A stretch of DNA of 64,000 nucleotides from assembly GCF_014218805.1 (NCBI RefSeq), contig NZ_JACJUV010000001.1, positions 1,624,501-1,688,500 of the forward strand. Reading direction: 5' to 3'. The notes under the pieces are model-generated. The model was not told the DNA's origin, did not search any database, and saw nothing but the letters and a program-made list of their open reading frames with translations. Shown here in pieces: positions 38,235 through 45,964 of this stretch (positions within the stretch are counted from its first letter, which is position 1; every line of letters starts with the position of its first letter). The position numbers were made by a program, and so were the translations under genes. This DNA is from Teredinibacter franksiae. Lineage in GTDB: Bacteria > Pseudomonadota > Gammaproteobacteria > Pseudomonadales > Cellvibrionaceae.

Positions 38235-38348
38235 TTTCTAACCACCATAATGAATCGTAAACAGTTCCAACGAGCGGTAACTTTTCGCCCTGAGCTACAC
38301 TAAGGCTTTACGTGTTACCTCCTAGCATTAAGGTCATTGCCAGCCAAC

Positions 38349-38375
38349 TATCTTAATATGGCTGTCTTATTTGTC
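38349..38375 (+). repeat. Element-end direct repeat, copy 2
   Basis: Identical 27 bases to 33061-33087, in the same orientation, directly after the lysozyme 3' stub. No other part of the transposon is attached, so it is a solo end. Confidence 0.9.
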
Positions 38376-38499
38376 GCCTCGCATCGAAAATAGACTATCT
38401 CAACACTTAAACACCCATCAGGAATGCTTCTTTTCTTTACAATGACTGTCTAGTTTGCGTGTTTAATTTGCGCGCCCTGTGCTCGGCATGAGCGTATTG

Positions 38500-38952
38500 C
38501 TATGCATTTTTGTCATGTTCTCCTGCATCAATTTCCTCGGCAACTGGCTTATAACCAGCTGGGTGGAGCACTACCTTGACTATAGATTCAACTTTGTCCC
38601 CCTTTAAAGGAACGCTTCCTTCGAATGTCATGAACCGACCTTCGTGTAATACAAGGGATGCCGTTCTATTTTTTCCATTTACTCTATATATTACTTTTGA
38701 AACGCAGTATTCATACCCAAAAAACGGTAACTGAGGCACATTTATTCCTTTAGAGTAATATGCCGATACAAGTCTCCCTGGGTGTTGGTGCTGAATTAGT
38801 GATACTGCTTCAATTTGTTTGGCAAAGATTGCAGCTTCTTCTTTTGGTAAGGCATTCATGGTTACCTCTAATAGCCGTTTTTCAGGCTCATTAAATTCAC
38901 TTAAACCCCCACGCAATAATGCACCGATTTTTTTCAAACTATTCGTAAGCAC
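38500..38952 (-). CDS. Hypothetical protein
   Basis: A 150-residue protein beginning at GTG 38952 with GGAG at good spacing. No signal peptide, and a mixed alpha/beta composition (helices in the first 70 residues, strands later: CVSKVIYRVNGKNRTASLVLHEGRF). No family recognised. It sits between the array and a stem-loop next to the complete transposon. Confidence 0.5.
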   Translation of the reverse strand: MLTNSLKKIGALLRGGLSEFNEPEKRLLEVTMNALPKEEAAIFAKQIEAVSLIQHQHPGRLVSAYYSKGINVPQLPFFGYEYCVSKVIYRVNGKNRTASLVLHEGRFMTFEGSVPLKGDKVESIVKVVLHPAGYKPVAEEIDAGEHDKNA

Positions 38953-38979
38953 GAGAATTCTCCATATGCATAAAGCTAA

Positions 38980-39086
38980 GGTAGCCTACGATACATATGG
39001 AGCTGATTTTTGTGCAAGAATAAAGCGAAGCGTAATGCACAAAAAACTGCGGAGCATACAGCGCCAGATTGACCCGCTGGCTAACC
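38980..39086. repeat. Long imperfect stem-loop, attC-like in size
   Basis: Arms GCTGATTTTTGTGCA (39002-39016) and TGCACAAAAAACTGC (39036-39050) pair with two mismatches. Outer arms GGTAGCC and GGCTAACC pair with one bulge, spanning 107 bases. The canonical attC end boxes are not in place, so it may be a decayed attC or another palindrome. Confidence 0.4.
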
Positions 39087-39217
39087 ATTTACTCGCTTTA
39101 CCAACTCAGTTTTAAACTGCTCGTAGAAAAACACTTTTGGACACCCACATTAACACTTGAATCCAGGGATTAACCACTGTACATTACAACAGCAAAAAGA
39201 AACTCAAGGAACGAGCC

Positions 39218-40195
39218 GTGCCCCGCCCAAGGAAGCAACAAATCTCCCTAGAAGCCACACCTTACTACCACTGCACCTCCCGCTGCGTACGCCGTGCATT
39301 CCTCTGTGGGCTTGATTCTCTAACAGGCAAAGATTACGAGTACCGCCGTCAATGGGTTGAAGACCGTATTCTATTCCTCGGTGAGGTATTCTGTATTGAC
39401 GTATGCGCCTATGCCGTTATGAGTAACCACCACCATGTGGTGCTACACATCAATATGGCTGAAGCCCAAAGCCTGACGGACCTAGAAGTATGCGAACGCT
39501 GGCACAAGCTTTACAAGGGCACCCTCTTAACACAGAAATTTTTAAAGGGTGAGCTACTCGACGAAGCCCAATGGCTTGCCGTTAAAGAAAAACTGGACCA
39601 CTGGCGCCTTGAGCTGGCCAATATCAGCCGCTGGATGTGGGCCTTAAACGAACCCATTGCCCGTATGGCCAACGCCGAAGATCAATGTACAGGACGCTTT
39701 TGGGAAAGTCGGTTTAAATCACAAGCGTTGCTCGATGAAAAAGCCTTAGCCGCCTGTATGGCCTATGTGGATTTGAACCCCATTCGAGCCAGAATGGCCA
39801 AGACACCAGAAAGCTCTGACCACACCTCAATAAAACGCCGTATTGAAAACCAAGAGACTAATAACCCACAACCGTTAAAGCTCGCCGAATTTGTGGGTAA
39901 CCCAAGAGAACCCATGCCCCAAGGCCTACCCTTTCATCTACAAGATTACGTGCAGCTTGTAGATATTACCGGAAGGGCTATTCGTGAAGACAAGCGTGGC
40001 TTTATCAACAATAACTTACCCCCCATTCTAGAGCGCCTCAATATCTCCAGCCATGAATGGCTTGTACTGACCACCCAGTTTGAATCTAAATTCAAAAGTT
40101 TGGTTGGCTGTAAGGAGAAGCTAATGCTTGCAGCAAAGGCATTAGGGCTGCAAAGAAGACCGGCTTACGCCAATTGTGAAGCGATACTCCACTAA
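39218..40195 (+). CDS. Y1 (REP-associated-type) transposase
   Basis: A 325-residue HUH-type transposase of the IS200/TnpA-REP kind. The HUH motif is in YAVMSNHHHVVLHINM near residue 70, and the C-terminal AYVDLNPIRARMAKT is typical of REP-associated enzymes. The start is GTG (the truncated copy has ATG at the same place), with CTCAAGGA upstream. Such enzymes cut and join single-stranded DNA at short hairpin ends. No frameshift is seen, so it may be active. Confidence 0.85.
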   Translation: MPRPRKQQISLEATPYYHCTSRCVRRAFLCGLDSLTGKDYEYRRQWVEDRILFLGEVFCIDVCAYAVMSNHHHVVLHINMAEAQSLTDLEVCERWHKLYKGTLLTQKFLKGELLDEAQWLAVKEKLDHWRLELANISRWMWALNEPIARMANAEDQCTGRFWESRFKSQALLDEKALAACMAYVDLNPIRARMAKTPESSDHTSIKRRIENQETNNPQPLKLAEFVGNPREPMPQGLPFHLQDYVQLVDITGRAIREDKRGFINNNLPPILERLNISSHEWLVLTTQFESKFKSLVGCKEKLMLAAKALGLQRRPAYANCEAILH

Positions 40196-40365
40196 CACTC
40201 CCAACCGATATTAAGCCCGCCCCACTTTCTCCCCAAGAGAGGATTAAACTCGTTCGAAATCTGGCTATTTTGGCCATTTTTCGCCTATATGTAGCACACA
40301 GGTAACGGGGACAAATAACAACGTACTAGCCTACAAACCCACTAACTATTCGGCTGTATTTTTAC

Positions 40366-40389
40366 TTAATATGGCTGTCTTATTTGTCC
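40366..40389 (+). repeat. Element-end repeat, copy 3 (right end of complete element)
   Basis: 24 bases, the same as in 33061-33087 and 38349-38375 from CTTAATATGG onward. Confidence 0.9.
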
Positions 40390-40462
40390 CGACTATTTAA
40401 CCCGCTATGCTGCACACAACCCCCATTTGATTTCACAAAAGGGGGGGGATTTGAGCCACCTA

Positions 40463-42244
40463 TTAGTTAAATCGTGGATCTTTGAGATACATTTTTTGGT
40501 TTTGACCTTCATACGGAGGAAGGTATTCACGATCTTTATCATCACCAAGATAATGATATTCAGACGTCGAAAATACCACCTGAATCCCAAATTTCCTGCA
40601 GAGTTCCTTCAACTCTTTAAAGAAAGCATCTAAATCCTCGCTATCTATCTCGTGTTGCTTAGGAGTATCGAAGATCAAGAAAGGAAGGCTAACGCCATTC
40701 TTAGATAAAACAGATTCAAGCAACGCTGCGTGATAAGCAAGCAACACCCTAATTTTTGTGCTGCCCGACAAGCTCTGAATTGATTCACCATCAAAGATTG
40801 GCTCAAAATCATTGACATACTCAATGTCAAAACTTACATTCCTCGTTTGAAGAACAGATAGCCATTTGACCAACTTTTCAGTGAGTAGAAATCGGATTTT
40901 GACCAAGTCGGTTAACTTCTCATTATCTCTCCCAAAACTATTTACTTTCACTTGAGCTGCTTCTTGACTATTCAGTGCAGCGATATATCTTTTCTCATAC
41001 TCTTCAATCTTAAGAGCGTCTGACAATCTGGATTTTGCTTCAAACAACTTCTTTTCCAATTCATTTAGCAATGCAATTGAAGGACTACTTCCAGATTTTC
41101 TAAGATCATCATTACGATTTTTAATTACGCTATCAATCTCTTTTTTAATAGATATCTTTGAGTTTAACAAAGACTCTCTCCTATCATTATCTAAGATTTT
41201 ATTGCGTTTAAGATCTTTTATTTGATCCCTTAAGTACAACAAACTCTTTGCATATGCCTCATTAGACTTTGAGAATAAACCGCAGCCATTGTCAGAATTA
41301 GCGCATATTTCACCAAAATCCAAAAACTCTCTTCTAGCTTCTTCATTAAGATTTAGGGTGCTAATTTCATCGTCAATCTCTGCAACAATTAAATCTACAC
41401 CAGCTAACTTCTGTTCTATTGATAGCATCTCCCGATCTATACCTCTAACCTGCTTGGACATACTACTAATCAAGAAATCAAACGACTGATCTACTTCGGA
41501 GTCGTCCATAGCATTATTTTTAGCAAGATCTAACTCAAAAGTTATTTTCTCGATAACATCGTTCAACTCTTTTACTGAACGAACCTCACCTGTAATACAA
41601 TCTTTTACAATTGCTAATTCTAATTTTCGGTCTACAGTAACACCATCCCAATGCTCTAGGTCTCTTTCGGCTTTTAGCTTTGACTTTTTCTTATCAAAGG
41701 AATTTTTTTCAGGCAGCCTAAATAAAAACCTGACCATCTCTGAAAACTGGTCTTTTACAAATCGCTTATCAGTCGCATAAATGCTTGTATAGCCACTATT
41801 TTGATCCGCGTAATAAAATGGAATTATTGTTGATAGATATATTGGTGTTTGGGACTTAGAATTAGTTACCAAATTTCTATTCTTGAAACCAAGAAGTGTG
41901 AATAGATAGTCAGACACTTGGCCTTCTGAATATAACTCATGCTTCAATTCTGAATCGTCAATTCGTTCGACAATACTGATATAAAATTCTTTTGAATACG
42001 TGCGCTCTAAAGACACCAACTTTCCATCTGACTCTAGAGTTAGCTTTGCTTTAGAGCAGTTCTCATAAATGTCTTTTCTAAACTTGGTGCTTAACCCCAA
42101 ACAATGGATTATACTCTGCAGCAGAGGCGATTTACCCGTACCATTCTGGCCAAAGAATTGAGTTATGTGTTCAGAGAAAACAATCTCACCCGAGCTCCAA
42201 CCGTCTTTCCCTTTAGGAAAAACTTGGATACTTTTTAGATTCAT
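40463..42244 (-). CDS. SMC-like ABC ATPase of an ABC-3C-type system
   Basis: A 593-residue ATPase. Walker A is GQNGTGKSPLLQ near residue 35, with a long coiled-coil middle (about 160-440) that contains a CANSDNGC turn, a possible zinc-hook-like bend. The ABC signature is LSGSTKIRVLLAY and Walker B LPFLIFDTP, with a His a few residues on. It resembles RecF/SMC-type ATPases of ABC three-component (ABC-3C) defence systems. It overlaps the middle-component gene by 4 bases and is the last gene of the operon. The AT-rich codon use differs from nar genes, suggesting transfer. Confidence 0.82.
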   Translation of the reverse strand: MNLKSIQVFPKGKDGWSSGEIVFSEHITQFFGQNGTGKSPLLQSIIHCLGLSTKFRKDIYENCSKAKLTLESDGKLVSLERTYSKEFYISIVERIDDSELKHELYSEGQVSDYLFTLLGFKNRNLVTNSKSQTPIYLSTIIPFYYADQNSGYTSIYATDKRFVKDQFSEMVRFLFRLPEKNSFDKKKSKLKAERDLEHWDGVTVDRKLELAIVKDCITGEVRSVKELNDVIEKITFELDLAKNNAMDDSEVDQSFDFLISSMSKQVRGIDREMLSIEQKLAGVDLIVAEIDDEISTLNLNEEARREFLDFGEICANSDNGCGLFSKSNEAYAKSLLYLRDQIKDLKRNKILDNDRRESLLNSKISIKKEIDSVIKNRNDDLRKSGSSPSIALLNELEKKLFEAKSRLSDALKIEEYEKRYIAALNSQEAAQVKVNSFGRDNEKLTDLVKIRFLLTEKLVKWLSVLQTRNVSFDIEYVNDFEPIFDGESIQSLSGSTKIRVLLAYHAALLESVLSKNGVSLPFLIFDTPKQHEIDSEDLDAFFKELKELCRKFGIQVVFSTSEYHYLGDDKDREYLPPYEGQNQKMYLKDPRFN

Positions 42245-42720
42245 ATCAGCTTCGCCTCGTATTGCGCATCCTTATGTAGAATAGCAAATGCATCTTTTAC
42301 TTCTAGCAAATTACTGGCTAATTCACTATTTTTTGAGAGTACACTTTTTAGCAACTTTTGACCTTTCTTTGTCACGGCTAATCGGCTGTCTTTATTTCGA
42401 ATTTCAATAAATCCGCTTAGCTCTAGAAAACTAACAGACTTAACTGTTCTAATTCGCAAAAGGGCTGACCAACCTAAGTGCCTAGCGCTACCTTTAAACC
42501 CCGTAAAAACCGACTCAATAGTCTCGCCAACCAATTGCCCTAATTCACTGACAATAGGTTTTCTCTGTCCAGAAGCCATAATCAGTACAATTAAGCTAAT
42601 TAAAGGGAGCTGAAACAGCGATTCGTTGTCTAAAAAACGTGCCCCACCCTCTGTATCAGAGGGTAAGATAATACCACTCTCTCTTTTCTCAACCTCGATA
42701 AAAAAATTTTCAAAAGTCAT
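42241..42720 (-). CDS. Middle component of an ABC-3C-type system
   Basis: A 159-residue protein, mainly helical, with a likely winged helix at about 95-140 (VKSVSFLELSGFIEIRNKDSRLAVTKKGQKLL). It sits between the nuclease and the ATPase gene with ATGA overlaps on both sides. By position, size and winged helix it fits the middle component that links the effector and ATPase in ABC-3C systems. The sequence alone does not give a family name. Confidence 0.65.
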   Translation of the reverse strand: MTFENFFIEVEKRESGIILPSDTEGGARFLDNESLFQLPLISLIVLIMASGQRKPIVSELGQLVGETIESVFTGFKGSARHLGWSALLRIRTVKSVSFLELSGFIEIRNKDSRLAVTKKGQKLLKSVLSKNSELASNLLEVKDAFAILHKDAQYEAKLI

Positions 42721-43874
42721 GATTTCAACTTAACTATTTGTGAAAAAAAAGCGCCTAACACTTGATCTTTGTTTAGATCAAAAAGTATTTTCTCTTTCTC
42801 TAATTCTATCATCGACAATTTAACGGCTTTTCTTAAATCCATTAATTTTAACTTATGGTCTATAGTTATTATTTTGTTTAGTTCTATTTCTACAATCCCC
42901 GCAATGCCTTCAACGTCTAAGAAATCCAGACAACTTTCTCGAACCCAAACATCCCATTCAATTTTGCATTGCGAACAATATGTAATCGAATCTTGGGAAA
43001 CACCCGCAGATTCTAGAGTTCTTTGAATTATGGAAGCGTTACGTATCGCCTTCGCATCTCCACCGCTCTTTAAAGCCAAATAAGCATCGCGTGAAATTGC
43101 TAACACATTTAGCAAATCGGTAATTCCAATCGATGTTTTCTCTTCAATTTCTTTGTACGAAAACTCTTTTAATGGTCCCTTAGACTTTCTAAACACCAAA
43201 TCTTCTAACTTTATAATGATTTCTCTGGCTTCTATATAACGTAAATCGATCTCACTATACTCGTAGATTCTTGAGTGCGCTTCGCTGTGGTAAGTACTAT
43301 TTCCAAGTTTCAGGTAAGGAACGTCCTCCTGAATATGCAGCTTATTAAAGTGCTCAATAATCTCTTTCTGAGTGAATTCGCTGCCATCACCCGAAAATGC
43401 TCCGTTATATTTACTAAACAATAGCTGAACCCATTTATTATCAACCTCTCCTTTGTCAAGGCTTGCTCTTAACTCTTCGACCTTCTTATCGACAACAATA
43501 TTCGTTTGAAAAACCACAGAATTGCATTCTTTACCAAACTGTATGACATGCTGTAGCAGTTTACCAGCGAAGCTGTCATGCAGATTTTTTGTAGTTAAAG
43601 ATCCTCCTTTCTGCGTGTTAATTCCAAATAGTTTATTGAGTCCAAAAGGTTCTCGAATATCCTCTTGGGTCTTAACCTGAATAAAGTCATATGTTGATTC
43701 ACTATTTAGCTTCCGTTGAACAACAATGTCATCGTGAAATTCGCAATACACTTTCTGCACTTCATCCTCATTGAGGATCTCTAGGCAGGCAATTACACCT
43801 GACTTTATTTGGCAGTCAAATCTTTCTAAAGCGGTACGACCGCCTTGCTCTCTAGGGCGAAGATTATGAAACAT
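42717..43874 (-). CDS. DUF4297-type dsDNA nuclease effector
   Basis: A 385-residue protein. The N-terminus RTALERFDCQIKSGVIACLEIL followed by VYCEFHDDIVV and YDFIQVKTQ fits the Cap4/DUF4297 restriction-like nuclease (E..DD..QVK core) in residues 15-75. The rest is helical, with a CSQC pair near 305. It is the first gene of a three-gene operon with the middle component and SMC-like ATPase. In ABC-3C defence the nuclease is the likely effector, released on sensing infection. The anti-phage role is inferred from the family. Confidence 0.78.
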   Translation of the reverse strand: MFHNLRPREQGGRTALERFDCQIKSGVIACLEILNEDEVQKVYCEFHDDIVVQRKLNSESTYDFIQVKTQEDIREPFGLNKLFGINTQKGGSLTTKNLHDSFAGKLLQHVIQFGKECNSVVFQTNIVVDKKVEELRASLDKGEVDNKWVQLLFSKYNGAFSGDGSEFTQKEIIEHFNKLHIQEDVPYLKLGNSTYHSEAHSRIYEYSEIDLRYIEAREIIIKLEDLVFRKSKGPLKEFSYKEIEEKTSIGITDLLNVLAISRDAYLALKSGGDAKAIRNASIIQRTLESAGVSQDSITYCSQCKIEWDVWVRESCLDFLDVEGIAGIVEIELNKIITIDHKLKLMDLRKAVKLSMIELEKEKILFDLNKDQVLGAFFSQIVKLKS

Positions 43875-44023
43875 AAAATTGCAACTTGATTGTTTTACGC
43901 TTAAAAGTGAAATACCACATGGTTTCTAATGAAGCGTGTAAGATATTGCCAAGAAATAGCAACTGTATCAACGACACTAATTAATCCACACAATCCTATT
44001 TTTACAGCACAACTGCCACTAAC

Positions 44024-44150
44024 TTGTAACGCCGCAATTACCGGCCGGAACGTAGTTGTTTGTTTTGTGCCAGCGTAGCTGAAAAGCACAAAACAAACAA
44101 CGCAGTGGAGGTCCAGCCAGCTTGCTGGCGAGGGTAGATTGCCTTGTTAG
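44024..44150 (-). other. attC recombination site 2 (integron cassette)
   Basis: Minus strand: CTAACAAGGCAAT at one end and GCGTTACAA at the other, folding as a long imperfect palindrome. GCAAT-C-TACC pairs with GGTAATTGC leaving an unpaired C, and an inner 16-base stem GTTGTTTGTTTTGTGC pairs with GCACAAAACAAACAAC. Extra-helical bases and the position right after a stop codon are attC hallmarks. Confidence 0.75.
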
Positions 44151-44156
44151 AAATTT

Positions 44157-44582
44157 TTACCATATTTTCGCACCGTAACCTGAAAGTACACCGACAACCA
44201 TACACACAAGACCTATAGAAAGAGTGATCACTTGCGCCCAAAATAAACGCCATGTAATTCGCCCCAACAAACTAGACTTATGTTTATATAGCCCGGACTG
44301 CTCTGTTTCTGCTTTATCATCACTTCGAATTTTACTGGCCGTATACCGAAAATCAAACAGCCGAGATACTATTGCAGCACAGCTCACCAAAACACAAACG
44401 GAGAGTGACATAAGCGACACCAAGAAAATATTTTTTGGGCATCCGGTAAGAACGAACTCTTTATCACGCAAAATTGAAATAGAAAAAGCTAAACCACCTA
44501 CTGCCAGACCAAAGAACATATTTAAAGTAAAGGTAAGCTGACTAATTGCGTATCCCTGCCACCGTATAAATCTATCGCTCAT
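44157..44582 (-). CDS. Cassette membrane protein of unknown function
   Basis: A 141-residue protein from ATG 44582 (GAGG eight bases before), which lies 20 bases after attC site 1. Three membrane segments: NMFFGLAVGGLAFSISIL, FLVSLMSLSVCVLVSCAAIV and VITLSIGLVCMVVGVLSGY. The frame to 44630 runs into attC and is not used. It is a small gene packed between two attC sites, the form of an integron gene cassette. Function unknown. Confidence 0.7.
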   Translation of the reverse strand: MSDRFIRWQGYAISQLTFTLNMFFGLAVGGLAFSISILRDKEFVLTGCPKNIFLVSLMSLSVCVLVSCAAIVSRLFDFRYTASKIRSDDKAETEQSGLYKHKSSLLGRITWRLFWAQVITLSIGLVCMVVGVLSGYGAKIW

Positions 44583-44602
44583 ATCTTTGACCTCGGTGAT
44601 TT

Positions 44603-44704
44603 CTAACGCCGCCAGAAACTGCCGTAGCAAGATGGCTGCTTTTTTGCGTGTTTTTGCAAAAAAGAAGACAGCTTGCGGAGGTCAGATTTGCTGGCCTTGT
44701 TAAC
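44603..44704 (-). other. attC recombination site 1 (integron cassette)
   Basis: Minus strand from GTTAACAAGGCCAG to GGCGTTAG. GCCAGCAAATCTG pairs with CAGTTTCTGGC leaving two unpaired bases (C and T), and an inner stem CTTTTTTGC/GCAAAAAAG closes the hairpin. About 102 bases, just after the stop codon of the 99-residue gene. Confidence 0.78.
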
Positions 44705-44999
44705 TGTGATTGGCTGCACTGAGCTTACCATGAATTATAAATATCCATTCGATTGCTGTGTGCTCATTTACTATCCATGGTCCATAGTTGGAGTCATACG
44801 ATATTAGTTTCTCTCTCATTGTCTCTTCGCCAAGGTTCATATCAAGTAGTTCATTCAGTGCTACTAGAATATCGTTAATGCCTTCCGGCTGCTCTTCTAT
44901 GAAAGCCTCCAAAGCTCCTACTGGAGTTCTATAATCGTCACGAAAATCCTGATGAAAATAACATCCAAAGAATTGCTCCAAATTTTCCTGATTACTCAT
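44700..44999 (-). CDS. CdiI-like immunity protein (cassette gene)
   Basis: A 99-residue acidic protein. LEQFFGCYFHQDFRDDYRTPVGALEAFI near the start resembles the Q-F-GCYFHQD core of small contact-dependent inhibition immunity proteins (CdiI_2-like). No signal peptide, so it would act in the cytoplasm. Its stop codon lies inside attC site 1, the usual tight cassette arrangement. No CdiA toxin is seen, so it would be an orphan immunity gene. Confidence 0.6.
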   Translation of the reverse strand: MSNQENLEQFFGCYFHQDFRDDYRTPVGALEAFIEEQPEGINDILVALNELLDMNLGEETMREKLISYDSNYGPWIVNEHTAIEWIFIIHGKLSAANHS

Positions 45000-45443
45000 A
45001 TTTATGATTTACAGTTAACAGTTGAATATGCGTCCCCAAGACACATATATCCCAATAGTACGTCACAACCACGTATATTCCCAACCGGTATACGCGAACC
45101 TCTCCCTAAGTACCCATCTTTGCTAGTAAAAGCACCGATCTGCCTACCCCAGCCGAAATAGTCGGCCTTTAGGGCCGATATACACAGGGAATGGGCAATA
45201 CCTGTAACCCTTTGAATGTATTAGCTTTATTGCAATAGTCGGCGGTTATGGTTCACCTCTTCGGCTCGCTAGAGTAAAACGTGGCGCCAGCCATTATGGG
45301 TAGCGCCTAAGCCATAAAATCGGTACCCCAGCACGCCGGAGAGCCAGCAAAGGCCGTTTCATGTGCTAGATCAAATCACAGCAAACTCTTCGAGGGTATT
45401 GTCTAGCGATACTAAACAATGCACCGCTGTGGCACCGAAATAC
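45000..45443. other. Intergenic region upstream of ubiT
   Basis: Spacer between the cassette genes and ubiT. A GTG at 45363 could extend ubiT. ATCAA at 45371-45375 is at best a half FNR site. No integrase or complete attI was found. Confidence 0.4.
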
Positions 45444-45962
45444 ATGCATATGCCAATCGCCGACCTGTTGCGCCCCCGGCTTCATAAAATTCATCATTCC
45501 TTTGCTGTTCCTGCTGCCGCTAGGTTGCTGCGTCGCGTTCCATTTGGGCTTAAGAAATCTTTGATTCAAAAAGCGTTAAACGCCGTTTTTGTTGAAGCCA
45601 TTGAGGACGGCGATTTTGATTTTCTGGCCGAGAAAATAGTCGCGCTGCATATTATTGATTTGGATGAATATGTGTACATTAGCTTTGACGGCGAACTCAA
45701 GATCTTGCCTAAAGCTGCCACAGCACAATTACGCATTAGCGGTAAACTAAACGACTTTGTTACGCTTGCGCTGCGAAAGGAAGACCCAGACACCCTGTTT
45801 TTTCAGCGCCGCATTACTATTGAAGGTGATACGGAAATGGGGCTTGCCGTTAAAAATATAGTAGACGCCGTTGATATGGAAGAGCTTCCACGCAGTATGC
45901 GTAACGGCCTCGCCGTCGCCAATCACATTTATCGCTTGCCTAACTCAGGGGGAATTCGCTAA
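45444..45962 (+). CDS. ubiT: UbiT, SCP2-domain ubiquinone synthesis accessory factor
   Basis: A 172-residue SCP2-type protein. UbiT is required for ubiquinone synthesis without oxygen, probably binding the hydrophobic intermediate. The core RKEDPDTLFFQRRITIEGDTEMGLAVKNIVDAVD matches E. coli UbiT closely. I chose ATG 45444 because it gives the family length; a GTG at 45363 adds 27 residues that look unlike the family. It is first of ubiT-ubiU-ubiV, with 2 bases before ubiU. Confidence 0.9.
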   Translation: MHMPIADLLRPRLHKIHHSFAVPAAARLLRRVPFGLKKSLIQKALNAVFVEAIEDGDFDFLAEKIVALHIIDLDEYVYISFDGELKILPKAATAQLRISGKLNDFVTLALRKEDPDTLFFQRRITIEGDTEMGLAVKNIVDAVDMEELPRSMRNGLAVANHIYRLPNSGGIR

Positions 45963-45964
45963 CT

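Larger units (their letters stand above)
33088..38348. repeat. Tandem array of TPR-lysozyme gene units (about 2.0 kb period)
   Basis: Successive TPR gene starts are 1999 and 2002 bases apart. Each unit holds a TPR gene, a one-base gap, a lysozyme-like gene, and a near-identical 98-base spacer. The array starts with only about the first six codons of a lysozyme gene (33094-33111, minus strand) and ends with only its last few codons (near 38336-38348), so the repeat boundary falls inside the lysozyme gene. Confidence 0.9.
39139..40390 (+). mobile_element. Complete REP-associated-type (IS200-like Y1) transposon
   Basis: GGACACCCACATTAA at the left and its rough mirror (GGACAAATAAGACAG read from the right end) bound a 1252-base element with one transposase gene. 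The right end is repeated at 33061 and 38349. The call rests on the gene and on comparison of the two copies. Confidence 0.7.

Noticed and set aside
33061..40389. CRISPR array from the 27-base repeats
   Set aside because: Only three copies with kilobase spacing, and they are transposon ends.
40435..40460. G8 run after the ABC ATPase gene as a phase-variable tract
   Set aside because: It lies beyond the stop codon, so it does not change any protein.
43901..44253. Small ORFs between the DUF4297 gene and the cassettes
   Set aside because: They overlap attC site 2 and have no ribosome site or family match.
44583..44630. Upstream start of the cassette membrane protein
   Set aside because: The extra codons lie in attC site 1.
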